In this document: piece by piece, positions 7,000 through 16,780 of the stretch | Layout: every line of letters begins with the position of its first letter | Position numbering within the stretch: the first letter of the stretch is position 1 | Origin: an uncultured Collinsella sp. | GTDB lineage: Bacteria > Actinomycetota > Coriobacteriia > Coriobacteriales > Coriobacteriaceae | Length of the DNA stretch: 19,399 nucleotides | Direction: 5' to 3' | Assembly: GCA_958350755.1 (NCBI GenBank) | Contig: CATWID010000034.1 | Span: 1-19,399, forward strand | Notes under the pieces: model-generated | The model's input: only the letters and a program-made list of their open reading frames with translations | Databases searched by the model: none | What the model was told of the DNA's origin: nothing | Made by a program: the position numbers and the translations under genes

Positions 7000-7045
7000 A
7001 AGGGGCTATCAAATAGGTTTCAGGGAGTCGGTTCGAGGCCACAGA

Positions 7046-7088
7046 ACGAAAAACGGGGGCACAGGATGAACCTGCGCCCCCGTTTTTT
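7046..7088. terminator. Bidirectional terminator at the end of the ABC exporter operon
   Basis: ACGGGGGC (7053-7060) pairs with GCCCCCGT (7076-7083), with inner CAGG/CCTG around ATGAA, flanked by an A-run on the left and seven T on the right. On the minus strand it ends the operon whose last stop is at 7116. Confidence 0.88.
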
Positions 7089-7115
7089 TGGTATTGCTGC
7101 TGTTTGCCGCCGGTT

Positions 7116-8972
7116 TTACGCCGCCTCGTCGAACTGCGAGTTATACAGATCGGCGTAGAAGCCGCCCCGGGCGAGCAGCTCGTCGTGCGTGCCCTTCTCG
7201 ACGATGTCGCCGTCGCGAATTACCAAGATCACGTCGGCGTTGCGGATCGTGGACAGGCGGTGCGCGATGACAAAGCTCGTGCGGCCCTGCATCAGCGCAT
7301 CCATGGCGCGCTGGATGAGCTCCTCGGTGCGGGTATCGACGTTGGAGGTCGCCTCGTCCAGAATCAGCGCCGGACGGTCGGCCAAAATGGCGCGGGCGAT
7401 GGTCACGAGCTGGCGCTGACCCTGCGACAGGTTAGTGCCCTCCTCGTTGATCATAAAGTCGTAGCCACCGGCGAGCGTATGGATAAAGTGGTCGCAGCGT
7501 GCGGCGCGTGCGGCGGCTTCGACCTCGGCATCGCTCGCATCGGGGCGTCCGTAACGGATGTTCTCGCGGATGGTACCGTTAAACAGCCAGGTGTCCTGCA
7601 GCACCATGGCAAACTCGCCGCGCAGTGCCGCGCGGTCCCAGTCGCGCACGTCGACGCCCTCGACGCGCAGCGAACCGCCGTCCACGTCGTAGAAACGCTG
7701 CAGCAGCTTAATGAGCGTGGTCTTGCCGGCGCCGGTGGGGCCGACGATGGCGATGGTCTGACCGGGCTGCGCCTCGCAGCTAAAGTCGTGGATGATGGTC
7801 TTGTCGGGCGTGTAGCCAAACTTGACGTGGTCGAACTCAACGTGGCCGGGGCGCTTCTCGGGAATCTGGGCGTCGGCCTTCTGCTCCTCCTCGGGCGCGG
7901 CGAGGAACTCAAAGACGCGCTCGGTGGCAGCGGCCATCGACTGCATCGTGTTGCTCACGTTGCCCAGCTGCTGCACCGGCTGCGTAAAGTTGCGCACGTA
8001 CTGGATAAAGCTCTGGATGTCGCCGGGCGTGGCATTGCCGGTCAGCGCGAGCTGTGCGCCCACCACGACAACGCCCACGTAGCCCATGTTGCCCACCAAG
8101 CTCATAAGCGGCATCATCAGGCCCGACAGGAACTGCGAGCGCCAACCGCTCACAAACAGTCGGTCGTTTTGACGGTCGAACTCCTCGATTGAGGCCTCGG
8201 CGCGGTCGAACACCTGAATAACGTTCTGGCCGGCAAAGTCCTCCTCGATAATGCCGTTGACGGTGCCCAGGACTTGCTGTTGCTCGCGGAAGTACGGCTG
8301 CGAGAAGTGAATCATCACGGTCAGGATAATCGCGGCAGCCGGCAGCGTGAGCACGGTGACGCCGGTGAGCGGCAGACTGATCGACAGCATCATGACGAGC
8401 ACGCCGATAATCTGTGTGACAGACGTGATGAGCTGCGTCACGCTCTGGTTGAGCGACTGGCCGAGCGTATCGACGTCGTTGGTGATGCGACTGAGTACGT
8501 CGCCCTTGCTGTGGCCGTTGAAGTAGCTCATCGGAACGACAGCGATCTTGGCGGCGATCTCCTTGCGCATGCGGTAGCAGATCTTTTGCGTGACGCCGGT
8601 CATGAGCCAGCCCTGGATCAGGCTGCAGGCAGAGCTCGCCAGGTACAGGCAGAGCAAAAAGCCGAGCGTCTTGGCGATCCAGGTAAAGTCGACATCGCCG
8701 GTACCGTTGACCTTGGCAACCAGGCCCTCGAACAGCTTGGTGGTAACCTGGCCGAGCACCTTGGGCCCCACAATATTAAAGATGACCGAGCACACGGCAA
8801 AGGCGACGGCGGCAAACACGGCAATCTTGTGCTGGCCGATATAGCCGAGCAACTGCCTCATGGTGCCCTTAAAGTCCTTGGCTTTTTCGCCGCGGCCCAT
8901 GCCGCCCATGCGGCCCATGGGACCACGCTGGCGGGTGGGCTTGGGAATCTGAGTCTTGGTCTCGTCTGCCAT
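7116..8972 (-). CDS. Heterodimeric ABC exporter, half-transporter with the catalytic NBD residues
   Basis: 618 residues: a type IV exporter membrane domain with six helices, then an ATPase domain. Walker A GPTGAGKTT is at 411-419, the Q-loop reads VLQDTWLFNGTIREN, Walker B ends in the catalytic Glu (LILDEATSNVD, Glu540) and the switch His is present (IAHRLS, His571). The signature motif is NLSQGQ instead of LSGGQ. The partner gene has the opposite pattern, so the two should pair with one active and one degenerate ATP site, as in LmrCD, BmrCD and TM287/288. The N-terminus is rich in Gly, Arg and Met (RGPMGRMGGMGRGEKAKD). It starts at an ATG overlapping the upstream stop by one base (TAATG), with AAGGAGG ahead. 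Likely exports drugs or other amphiphiles; substrate unknown. Confidence 0.92.
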   Translation of the reverse strand: MADETKTQIPKPTRQRGPMGRMGGMGRGEKAKDFKGTMRQLLGYIGQHKIAVFAAVAFAVCSVIFNIVGPKVLGQVTTKLFEGLVAKVNGTGDVDFTWIAKTLGFLLCLYLASSACSLIQGWLMTGVTQKICYRMRKEIAAKIAVVPMSYFNGHSKGDVLSRITNDVDTLGQSLNQSVTQLITSVTQIIGVLVMMLSISLPLTGVTVLTLPAAAIILTVMIHFSQPYFREQQQVLGTVNGIIEEDFAGQNVIQVFDRAEASIEEFDRQNDRLFVSGWRSQFLSGLMMPLMSLVGNMGYVGVVVVGAQLALTGNATPGDIQSFIQYVRNFTQPVQQLGNVSNTMQSMAAATERVFEFLAAPEEEQKADAQIPEKRPGHVEFDHVKFGYTPDKTIIHDFSCEAQPGQTIAIVGPTGAGKTTLIKLLQRFYDVDGGSLRVEGVDVRDWDRAALRGEFAMVLQDTWLFNGTIRENIRYGRPDASDAEVEAAARAARCDHFIHTLAGGYDFMINEEGTNLSQGQRQLVTIARAILADRPALILDEATSNVDTRTEELIQRAMDALMQGRTSFVIAHRLSTIRNADVILVIRDGDIVEKGTHDELLARGGFYADLYNSQFDEAA

Positions 8973-11338
8973 TAGCGCTCGCCTCCTTCCATAACGGCTT
9001 CAATCTCTTCTTGGGTAAGCCCCAGCTCCTCGGCGGAAAGCTGCGACTGTGCGATCTCCAGGTACGCCGGGCAGCTGCGCAGCAGCTCCTCGTGCGTGCC
9101 GGTGCCCACTACGTGGCCGTCATCGAGCACGATGATCTGGTCGGCGTGCATGATGGTCGCGATGCGCTGGGCCACGACCACGAGCGCGGCGTCGGTGACG
9201 TTTTTGGCAAGCTCCTCGCGCAGGCGCGCGTCGGTCTTGTAGTCGAGGGCGCTAAACGAGTCATCGAACACCACGACCTCGGGCTTTTTGGCCAACGCGC
9301 GGGCGATGGCCAGGCGTTGGCGCTGACCGCCCGAGACATTGGAGCCGCCCTGGCTGATGGGGGAGTCGTAGCCGCCCTCGCGCTCGGCGATAAAGTCTTC
9401 CGCCTGGGCGACGCGTGCCGCCTGGCGCATATCCTCGTCACTTACCATGTCGCTGGCAAACTTGAGGTTGCTCTCGATGGTGCCCGAGAACAGGCGCCCC
9501 TGCTGCGGGATGTAACCGATGCGGCGGCGAAGATCGGAAAGGGTCATGTCGCGCACGTCGATGCCGTCGAGCGAAATGCTGCCGCCCGTGACGTCGTACA
9601 GGCGCGGAATCAGCTGCACGAGCGTGGACTTACCCGAGCCCGTGGAGCCAATGATGCCGAGCATCTGGCCGGCGTGCGTGGTGAAGTTCACACCGCTGAT
9701 GACATCGGCGCGGGCATCGGGGTACTGGAAGCTCACGTCGCGGAAGGTGAGCTCACCGCGCGGCGCGCTGGCTGCGGGCAGTTTGGGCGAGGCAGGGTCG
9801 TTGATGCTCGTGGGGCAGGTGATGACCTCTTCCACGCGCTCGGCTGCGACCTCGGCGCGGGGCAGGATGACCGAAACCATGGTGAGGATCATAAACGCCA
9901 TGACGATCTGCATGGTATAGGAGATAAACGCCATCATGTTGCCGACCTGCATCACGCCGTCGGACACGCCCTGGGCGCCAAACCAGACGATAAGCACGGT
10001 GATGCAGTTCATGACGAGCATCATGAGCGGCATCATAAAGCTCATGGCGCGGTTGGTGTAGAGCTGCGTGGTCATCAGGTCGAGCGACGCCTTGTCAAAA
10101 CGCTCGAGCTCATGCTCCTCGCGGTTGAACGAACGGATAGGCATAAGGCCGTCGAGCAGCTCGCGGGCGGTGAGGTTCACACGGTCCACAAAGCTCTGCA
10201 TCTTTTTGAACTTGGGCATGGTGAGGCCCATAAGCACGCCGACGACGGCCGAGACCGCGATGATGGCCACGGCGATGGTCCACTCCAGGCCGGTGTGGTT
10301 GGCCAGGACGCGCATGACGGCGACGATGCCCATGACGGGCGCCAGTAGGCACATGCGGATAAACAGGGTTGCGGCCATCTGAATCTGCTGAATGTCGTTG
10401 GTGCAGCGAGTGATGAGCGAGGCCTGGCTAAACTTGCCCACCTCGGCCGGCGAGAAGTGCATAACCTTGTTGAAGGTCTCGCGGCGTAGGTCGCGAGCGA
10501 TGGAACAGGCGGTGCGCGAGGCCACGGCGCCGGTCAGGATGGTGGCGACCAGCGAGATCAGGCACAGACCAAACATCGTGGTCGCCATGCGGTCCAGGTA
10601 GGCGTTCTGCACGTCGGCGGGGTCGATGCCCTGTGCCTTGTACTCGTCCTGTACATAGCTCACGGCGCGTTGGGTCACGATGGAGCCCGACATGGAGCCC
10701 ATTTTGTCTGCCATTTCATTGGCGCCCTCGACGAGCTTGCTTTGGTCTACCAGACCGCCCTCAACGCCTAGACGCAGGCTCTTCATGGTGATCTTGCCGC
10801 CGTCGGCATCAATCTGCTTTTGCATATTCTGCGCCGCTGCGGCTTTTTGCTGCATCTCGGCGAGCTGCTCGGGCGTCATCGCCGCCATCTGCTCGGGGGT
10901 GGGCATGGCCTGGGCGGCGTCGCTGTCTTTCTCGCTGGACGCGCCCATCATGTCGCCCATGGAACTGGCGTCGATGCCCTGGTTGAGCGAAAGGACGACG
11001 GTTTCGGGCAGGCTCATGATATCGGCGAGCTTGCTGCCGTCGGCGCGCTCATCCTCGGTTCCCTTGTACGTGCGAATGCCGTTTTTGTCTGCCTTGCCAA
11101 ACGCAGCTTCTACCGTCTTGGCGTCCTTGGCGCTCATAAAGAGCTCAAGGTCGTCGAGCGATTCGGCGCGAATGGTGTCGGGTACGGGCGAGGCGATGCC
11201 GCCTTGCTGCACGCCCACATTGACGATGTCACTCATATACGTAGGTAGCGCTAGGTCGGCATTGCAGCTGATTACGATAAGTACGATAGCCGTGAGTAGC
11301 GCCAGGATATGCTTTTTAAAGAGCTTGAGAATCCTCAC
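8972..11338 (-). CDS. Heterodimeric ABC exporter, half-transporter with degenerate ATP site and large extracytoplasmic insertion
   Basis: 788 residues, about 200 more than a usual half exporter. The first membrane helix (about 10-32) is followed by a long hydrophilic stretch to about residue 250, then the second helix begins at MATTMFGLCLI. Helix order puts the insertion outside the cell. It contains a Met/Gln/Ala-rich stretch with PEQMAAM and PEQLAEM near 145-175. The ATPase domain has Walker A GSTGSGKST (564-572) and a canonical VSGGQ signature, but Asp693 replaces the catalytic Glu (VFDDSFSALD) and Gln724 replaces the switch His (VAQRIAT). These are hallmarks of the degenerate partner in heterodimeric exporters. 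The GTG start at 11338 overlaps the marR stop by four bases (GTGA), with AAGGAG inside the end of marR, so translation is probably coupled. Confidence 0.92.
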   Translation of the reverse strand: MRILKLFKKHILALLTAIVLIVISCNADLALPTYMSDIVNVGVQQGGIASPVPDTIRAESLDDLELFMSAKDAKTVEAAFGKADKNGIRTYKGTEDERADGSKLADIMSLPETVVLSLNQGIDASSMGDMMGASSEKDSDAAQAMPTPEQMAAMTPEQLAEMQQKAAAAQNMQKQIDADGGKITMKSLRLGVEGGLVDQSKLVEGANEMADKMGSMSGSIVTQRAVSYVQDEYKAQGIDPADVQNAYLDRMATTMFGLCLISLVATILTGAVASRTACSIARDLRRETFNKVMHFSPAEVGKFSQASLITRCTNDIQQIQMAATLFIRMCLLAPVMGIVAVMRVLANHTGLEWTIAVAIIAVSAVVGVLMGLTMPKFKKMQSFVDRVNLTARELLDGLMPIRSFNREEHELERFDKASLDLMTTQLYTNRAMSFMMPLMMLVMNCITVLIVWFGAQGVSDGVMQVGNMMAFISYTMQIVMAFMILTMVSVILPRAEVAAERVEEVITCPTSINDPASPKLPAASAPRGELTFRDVSFQYPDARADVISGVNFTTHAGQMLGIIGSTGSGKSTLVQLIPRLYDVTGGSISLDGIDVRDMTLSDLRRRIGYIPQQGRLFSGTIESNLKFASDMVSDEDMRQAARVAQAEDFIAEREGGYDSPISQGGSNVSGGQRQRLAIARALAKKPEVVVFDDSFSALDYKTDARLREELAKNVTDAALVVVAQRIATIMHADQIIVLDDGHVVGTGTHEELLRSCPAYLEIAQSQLSAEELGLTQEEIEAVMEGGER

Positions 11339-11784
11339 TCGGCATCTCTCCTTTCTTGATTGCGATCGATAATTTCGTTGGCACGCCTTAGGAGGCGCAC
11401 CATCTCTTGGGTATCTGTTTCGCCGAGCTGCTCGAGGAAGGCCGCGGTGCGTTTCTCGAATTCCCGACGTTTGATTTCGAGATCTTGTCGGCCTTTGTCG
11501 GTCACCGTGACGTGTACGCGACGACGGTCGGTCTTTGAGTGCTCGCGCTCGACCCAGCCCTTGGTTTCGAGGGCGCGCAGGATGTTGGCGATGCGGGCGC
11601 TCGAGACCCAGGCGCGATCAGCGAGTTCGCTCGGCGTGAGCGAACCGCCAGCGAGCATGAGAGCGCGCATGACAGCCATCTCGCCGCCGAGAGCTTTGTC
11701 CGCAAAGCGCGAAATGCGCTGATGCATGCTGCCAAACTCAGTTAAGAGCTGACGTCCAAGCTCATGGAAATCGGTATCTTCCAC
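11335..11784 (-). CDS. MarR-family transcriptional regulator of the exporter operon
   Basis: 149 residues from a GTG at 11784; no in-frame ATG is nearby and AGGGG lies a suitable distance upstream. The winged helix is clear: LTPSELADRAWVSSARIANILRALETKGWVERE, then the wing with KTDRRRVHVTVTDKG. MarR proteins bind palindromic DNA as dimers and usually release it when a small aromatic or drug-like ligand binds. It is the first gene of a three-gene minus-strand operon, overlapping the first ABC gene, so it probably represses itself and the exporter. A 9-bp inverted repeat at 11782-11818 that covers its own start codon is the obvious candidate operator. Confidence 0.92.
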   Translation of the reverse strand: MEDTDFHELGRQLLTEFGSMHQRISRFADKALGGEMAVMRALMLAGGSLTPSELADRAWVSSARIANILRALETKGWVEREHSKTDRRRVHVTVTDKGRQDLEIKRREFEKRTAAFLEQLGETDTQEMVRLLRRANEIIDRNQERRDAE

Positions 11785-11818
11785 CGAAAACCCCTAACAC
11801 TAGAAACTATTTTCGGTG
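11782..11818. promoter_or_regulatory. Candidate MarR operator
   Basis: CACCGAAAA (11782-11790) and TTTTCGGTG (11810-11818) form a perfect 9-bp inverted repeat with 28-bp centre spacing. The left arm includes the marR start codon and the pair spans its leader. Binding here would block transcription or early elongation of the operon. Confidence 0.55.
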
Positions 11819-11896
11819 AAAGATGATACCCGCATATTCGGGCCTCATGCAGTGGGCAATATAAAGAGCGCATAAAGAGTTAAAAAATTCAATTGC

Positions 11897-11908
11897 TGAA
11901 GCGTTTCA
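11897..11908. promoter_or_regulatory. Palindromic operator-like site upstream of the dehydrogenase gene
   Basis: TGAAGCGTTTCA is a near-perfect palindrome with a central CG, a shape common for LacI-family sites and similar to the TGAAAC...GTTTCA half sites bound by KdgR-type regulators. It lies between TTGCTG (11894-11899) and TACTAT (11915-11920), a possible weak promoter with 15-bp spacing. The regulator is not encoded in the window. Confidence 0.35.
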
Positions 11909-11951
11909 AAGAACTACTATGCCCGCGGTTAGGCGAGGGGTTGTCACCACC

Positions 11952-12044
11952 ATGACGACTGGGACTCATTTATCGCCACGTGCGATGCTCCAACTTCCCG
12001 CAAGGAGACACCTGAATCAAGGGGGTTGGAGTCATGGCATTTGA
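11952..12044 (+). CDS. Possible 30-codon leader ORF overlapping the dehydrogenase start
   Basis: An ATG at 11952 follows GAGGGG by a workable distance and opens a frame of 30 codons (starting MTTGTHLSPRAM) that stops at 12044, 11 bases inside the dehydrogenase gene. No similarity is recognised. It could be a translated leader coupled to the downstream gene or chance; the sequence offers no codon-use argument for it. Confidence 0.2.
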   Translation: MTTGTHLSPRAMLQLPARRHLNQGGWSHGI

Positions 12045-12783
12045 CTTCACGGGCAAAACCGCGATCGTTACCGGCGGCACTCAGGGCATTGGCCTCGAGA
12101 TCGCCAAGGGCATCGTCGCGGGCGGCGGACACGTCGCGCTCATCGCAAGGAACGCTGCCAAGGGCGAGGCCGCTGTGGTCGAGCTTGGCGAGGGCAACAA
12201 GTTCTATCAGCTCGATGTTGCCGATGCGCCCAAGGCGCGTGAGACCGTCGAGCAGATTTTTACGGACCTGCCGCAAACCAACATCCTGATCAACTGTGCT
12301 GGCGTCATCAGCACCAAGAAGTTCGACGAGATCGATGACACCGAGTGGCGTCGTACCATCGACATCAACCTCAACGGTACCTTCACTATGATGAATGCTG
12401 TGTACCCGCACTTTAAGGCGGCCCATGCCGGCACTATCGTCAACGTGAGTTCCGTTGCGGGCAAGATCGGTGGCGGCCTGCTCGGCACCGCGGCTTACGC
12501 GAGCTCCAAGGCCGGTGTTAACGGTCTAACCAAGGCAGTCGCCAAGGAAGGCGGCAAGTTTGGCGTCCGCTGCAACGCCGTGTGCCCGTCGCTCACCCTT
12601 ACCGATATGACCTCGATTCTCTCTGACGAGAACTCTCAGCGCATCATCAACGGTATTCCTCTGGGCCGTGCCGCCCAGGCAAGCGAGCCCGCGCAGATGG
12701 TGCTCTTCTTCGCTTCCGACCTCGCTAGCTTCGTGAACGGCGAGATCGGTGACTGCGACGGTGGCATCGTTCTGGACGGGTAA
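12034..12783 (+). CDS. Short-chain dehydrogenase/reductase, KduD-like
   Basis: 249 residues, the classical SDR length. The cofactor loop TGGTQGIG is at 13-20, NCAGV follows strand 4, the catalytic Ser is in NVSSVAG (139/140), and Tyr155 and Lys159 form the YASSK active site. The C-terminus ends GEIGDCDGGIVLDG as usual in the family. Classical SDRs oxidise or reduce sugars, sterols and acyl chains with NAD(P)H. The next gene encodes a ketodeoxygluconate-type permease, so a 2-keto-3-deoxygluconate 5-dehydrogenase or gluconate-type dehydrogenase is the best guess; sequence alone cannot separate these from FabG-like enzymes. The start at 12034 follows GGGGGTTGGAG. An upstream CTCCAAC (11988-11994) could pair with GTTGGAG (12025-12031) and mask this site. 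Confidence 0.85.
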   Translation: MAFDFTGKTAIVTGGTQGIGLEIAKGIVAGGGHVALIARNAAKGEAAVVELGEGNKFYQLDVADAPKARETVEQIFTDLPQTNILINCAGVISTKKFDEIDDTEWRRTIDINLNGTFTMMNAVYPHFKAAHAGTIVNVSSVAGKIGGGLLGTAAYASSKAGVNGLTKAVAKEGGKFGVRCNAVCPSLTLTDMTSILSDENSQRIINGIPLGRAAQASEPAQMVLFFASDLASFVNGEIGDCDGGIVLDG

Positions 12784-12802
12784 TACCCCGCGACGTTAAT
12801 TC

Positions 12803-12840
12803 GGCGACGGCTCCTGCGACTCGGGACCGTCGCCTTCTTT
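12803..12840 (+). terminator. Hairpin between the dehydrogenase and permease genes
   Basis: GGCGACGG (12803-12810) pairs perfectly with CCGTCGCC (12827-12834), with a further TCC/GGA inside, then TTCTTTCT. It can attenuate transcription into the permease gene or end it, making expression of the two unequal. Confidence 0.6.
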
Positions 12841-12891
12841 CTGGCACAGGAGCGTGTGACCGCGTGTCGCACGCATCAAAAGGAGATATAA

Positions 12892-13905
12892 ATGAGTGAA
12901 TCGACTGCGGTGGAGGCGCCGGCGGCAAAGGAGCCGTTCTTTAAGATGTCCTCCATCCCGGGTGCCAATATTTTGGTGCCGCTTTTGTTGGGCTGCCTGC
13001 TCAACACGCTGTTCCCCGACCTGTTCAAAACGCTCGGCAGCTTTACGCTCGGCATGACCCAGCAGGGCGCAGGCCCGCTTGTTGGCGCTTTTTTGCTCAT
13101 CGTCGGTACGACGATTTCGTTTAAGAGCGCTCCTGCCGCCGCTGCCCGCGGCGCCATCATCATCGCCGTCAAGCAGATCGTGGTCGTTGCCGTGTCGCTG
13201 CTCATCCTTTATGTATTCAACGACAACCTGTTTGGCATCTCTGCCATGGTGATGCTGGCCGCTTGCACCGGCGCCAACAACGCTATGTACGCTGGTCTGA
13301 TGGGCACCATGGGCAATGAGGCCGAGCGTGGTGCCGTCGCAATCACCACGCTGGTTGTCGGCCCTCCGGTCACGATGATCGTGCTCGGCGCTGCCGGTCA
13401 GGCTCCGATCGGTTGGTCGCTCGTGGGCGCCATCCTGCCGATCGTCGTCGGCATTATTCTGGGTAACCTCTTCCCCAGCTTTAAGAAGATGATGGCACCG
13501 GCACTTTCCGCCATCATCGTGCTCGTCTTCTTTGCCATGGGCTCGACCATGACCTTTGGCCAGCTTATCAACGGTGGTCTTCCCGGCATCCTGCTCGGCG
13601 TGATCTGCTCGGTAGTCTTTGCAATTCCCGTCATCGCGGTCGATAAGCTCACGGGCGGTACGGGTGTCGCAGGTGCGGCCATTTCGAGCTGCGCCGGAGC
13701 CAATGTGGCCACGCCTGCTGCCATGGCAAGCGTCAACGAGGCCATGTACGGCGGCGCGGTGCTCGCGACGGCTACGGCGCAGGTTGCAGCATGTGCTATC
13801 GTGACGGCCATTTTGACCCCGCTGGTCACCAGCTGGTGCTACAAGCATTTTGAGGGTCAGGGCCACAGCAAGGCAACGACCGACAAGGCCGCCGCAGCCG
13901 CCTAA
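12892..13905 (+). CDS. kdgT: 2-keto-3-deoxygluconate permease (KdgT family)
   Basis: 337 residues from the ATG at 12892 with AAAAGGAGATATA ahead, a very strong ribosome site. About ten hydrophobic helices run from residue 25 to 320. Family-like stretches include PGANILVPLLLGCLLNTLFP near the start, GPLVGAFLLIVGTTI, the ACTGANNAMYAGLMG segment and AISSCAGANVATPAAMA. KdgT proteins import 2-keto-3-deoxygluconate, a breakdown product of pectin and other uronates, by proton symport. The C-terminal tail is Ala-rich and soluble. Pairing with an SDR supports a uronate-derived sugar acid route; the kinase and aldolase (KdgK, KdgA) are not in the window. Confidence 0.88.
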   Translation: MSESTAVEAPAAKEPFFKMSSIPGANILVPLLLGCLLNTLFPDLFKTLGSFTLGMTQQGAGPLVGAFLLIVGTTISFKSAPAAAARGAIIIAVKQIVVVAVSLLILYVFNDNLFGISAMVMLAACTGANNAMYAGLMGTMGNEAERGAVAITTLVVGPPVTMIVLGAAGQAPIGWSLVGAILPIVVGIILGNLFPSFKKMMAPALSAIIVLVFFAMGSTMTFGQLINGGLPGILLGVICSVVFAIPVIAVDKLTGGTGVAGAAISSCAGANVATPAAMASVNEAMYGGAVLATATAQVAACAIVTAILTPLVTSWCYKHFEGQGHSKATTDKAAAAA

Positions 13906-13944
13906 TGCCAAGCGGCAATCAAAGCTAAATAACTAACCATGCCA

Positions 13945-13980
13945 CAGGGCGGTCCCGGGGGAAATCCCGTGGCCGCCCTG
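13945..13980 (+). terminator. Terminator-like hairpin after kdgT
   Basis: CAGGGCGG (13945-13952) pairs perfectly with CCGCCCTG (13973-13980); inside, CGGG pairs with CCCG around GGAAAT. CAGTTTCT follows, a weak T-rich tail. Confidence 0.7.
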
Positions 13981-14118
13981 CAGTTTCTGCGGGGTCTCTG
14001 GGGCACTTTACCCTGCTAAAACTGGCATAACAGCTAGAGTGAACGTCGTACAAAGGCAAGGAAATATACCAAACAAATCGGTGAACGGTAGTTGCTCTCG
14101 CTCGCATTTCCTGCGGAT

Positions 14119-14145
14119 TTGTTAAAAACGCCCTAATGGTATAAA
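14119..14145 (+). promoter_or_regulatory. Likely promoter of the pyruvate formate-lyase gene, with a long leader
   Basis: TGGTATAAA (14137-14145) is an extended -10 element (TGn plus TATAAA); TTGTTA (14119-14124) is a -35 candidate at a short 15-bp spacing. A start near 14152 gives a leader of about 220 nt to the ATG at 14376. The leader can form several small hairpins (for example CTTGG/CCAAG around 14213-14237 and GCGC-TAAC-GCGC near 14258). The rest of 13981-14375 shows no gene. Confidence 0.5.
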
Positions 14146-14375
14146 AAAAGGAACATATAACAGCCCTGATGAAGGGAGTGGCTATGTTATCCTTCACTAA
14201 CGGGTGAAATCTTGGGTTTAGGGTTGCAAGACCAAGGTGAATAAACGTTTTTCCCTGCGCTAACGCGCGACGGAAGGCGAATGAAGCCGGTCATGCAGGT
14301 CTAACATTCAAGAATTCAATAAGCAGCGGTGTGAGAGTGCGCCGCATTACACGTAACTAGGAGCGTGGTTACACA

Positions 14376-16427
<2,052 letters not shown>

Positions 16428-16428
16428 C

Positions 16429-16489
16429 TATTGTTAGTGCTATACTAACAATAACGATTACTGATTAGCGCGCCGGTTTCGGCCGGCGC
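16429..16489 (+). promoter_or_regulatory. Two intercistronic hairpins between the split lyase genes
   Basis: TATTGTTAGT (16429-16438) pairs perfectly with ACTAACAATA (16444-16453) around a 5-nt loop just after the stop codon, and GCGCCGG (16470-16476) pairs with CCGGCGC (16483-16489). Neither is followed by a T-run, so processing, stability or partial termination that sets subunit ratio is more likely than full termination. Confidence 0.6.
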
Positions 16490-16512
16490 CTATCGATCGA
16501 AGGAGACACATT

Positions 16513-16764
16513 ATGAAGGTTTCTGAAGTTTCCGAGACTCAGGCCGATAACCTGGTCCACATGCTCGACGCTTACGCCGAGAAGGGTGGCCACCACCTGA
16601 ACATCAACGTCTTCAACCGTGAGACGCTGCTCGACGCTCAGGCTCACCCCGAGAAGTACCCGCAGCTGACCATCCGCGTTTCCGGCTATGCCGTGAACTT
16701 CCACACGCTCACCAAGGAGCAGCAGGACGAGGTCATTTCGCGTACCTTCCACAACAAGTTCTAA
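16513..16764 (+). CDS. grcA: Stand-alone glycyl radical domain protein (GrcA-like), small chain of split pyruvate formate-lyase
   Basis: 83 residues from the ATG at 16513, with AAGGAG 7 nt upstream. From about residue 10 it matches the C-terminal end of pyruvate formate-lyase: DNLVHMLDAYAEKGGHHLN, then NRETLLDAQAHPEKYPQLTI, the radical loop RVSGYAV with Gly58, and the terminal TKEQQDEVISRTF. The E. coli homologue GrcA/YfiD (127 residues) is a spare part that replaces the oxidised C-terminus of intact PflB. Here the neighbouring lyase has no such domain of its own, and 683 plus 83 residues add up to one normal enzyme, so this protein is probably a constitutive subunit. The radical would be put on Gly58 by PflA, encoded at 18238-19056. 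Confidence 0.92.
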   Translation: MKVSEVSETQADNLVHMLDAYAEKGGHHLNINVFNRETLLDAQAHPEKYPQLTIRVSGYAVNFHTLTKEQQDEVISRTFHNKF

Positions 16765-16780
16765 AGGGGTTTAACTCCCG

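Noticed and set aside
7031..7041. GGTTCGAGGCC, like a tRNA T-loop
   Set aside because: The flanking bases do not form a T-stem and no acceptor, D or anticodon arms were found.
9011..10348. Plus-strand frame of 445 codons across the ABC exporter genes
   Set aside because: Antisense shadow of a gene with clear Walker motifs; composition rich in His, Asp and Ala with no recognisable fold.
13925..14197. 90-codon minus-strand frame upstream of the lyase gene
   Set aside because: It covers the kdgT terminator hairpin in reverse and the lyase promoter; no family features and no convincing ribosome site.
14150..14375. ZTP (pfl motif) riboswitch ahead of the lyase gene
   Set aside because: I looked for the conserved 3' part (CCGCC-TGGGC type) because this class is often found upstream of pfl, and did not see it. 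A covariance search would settle it.
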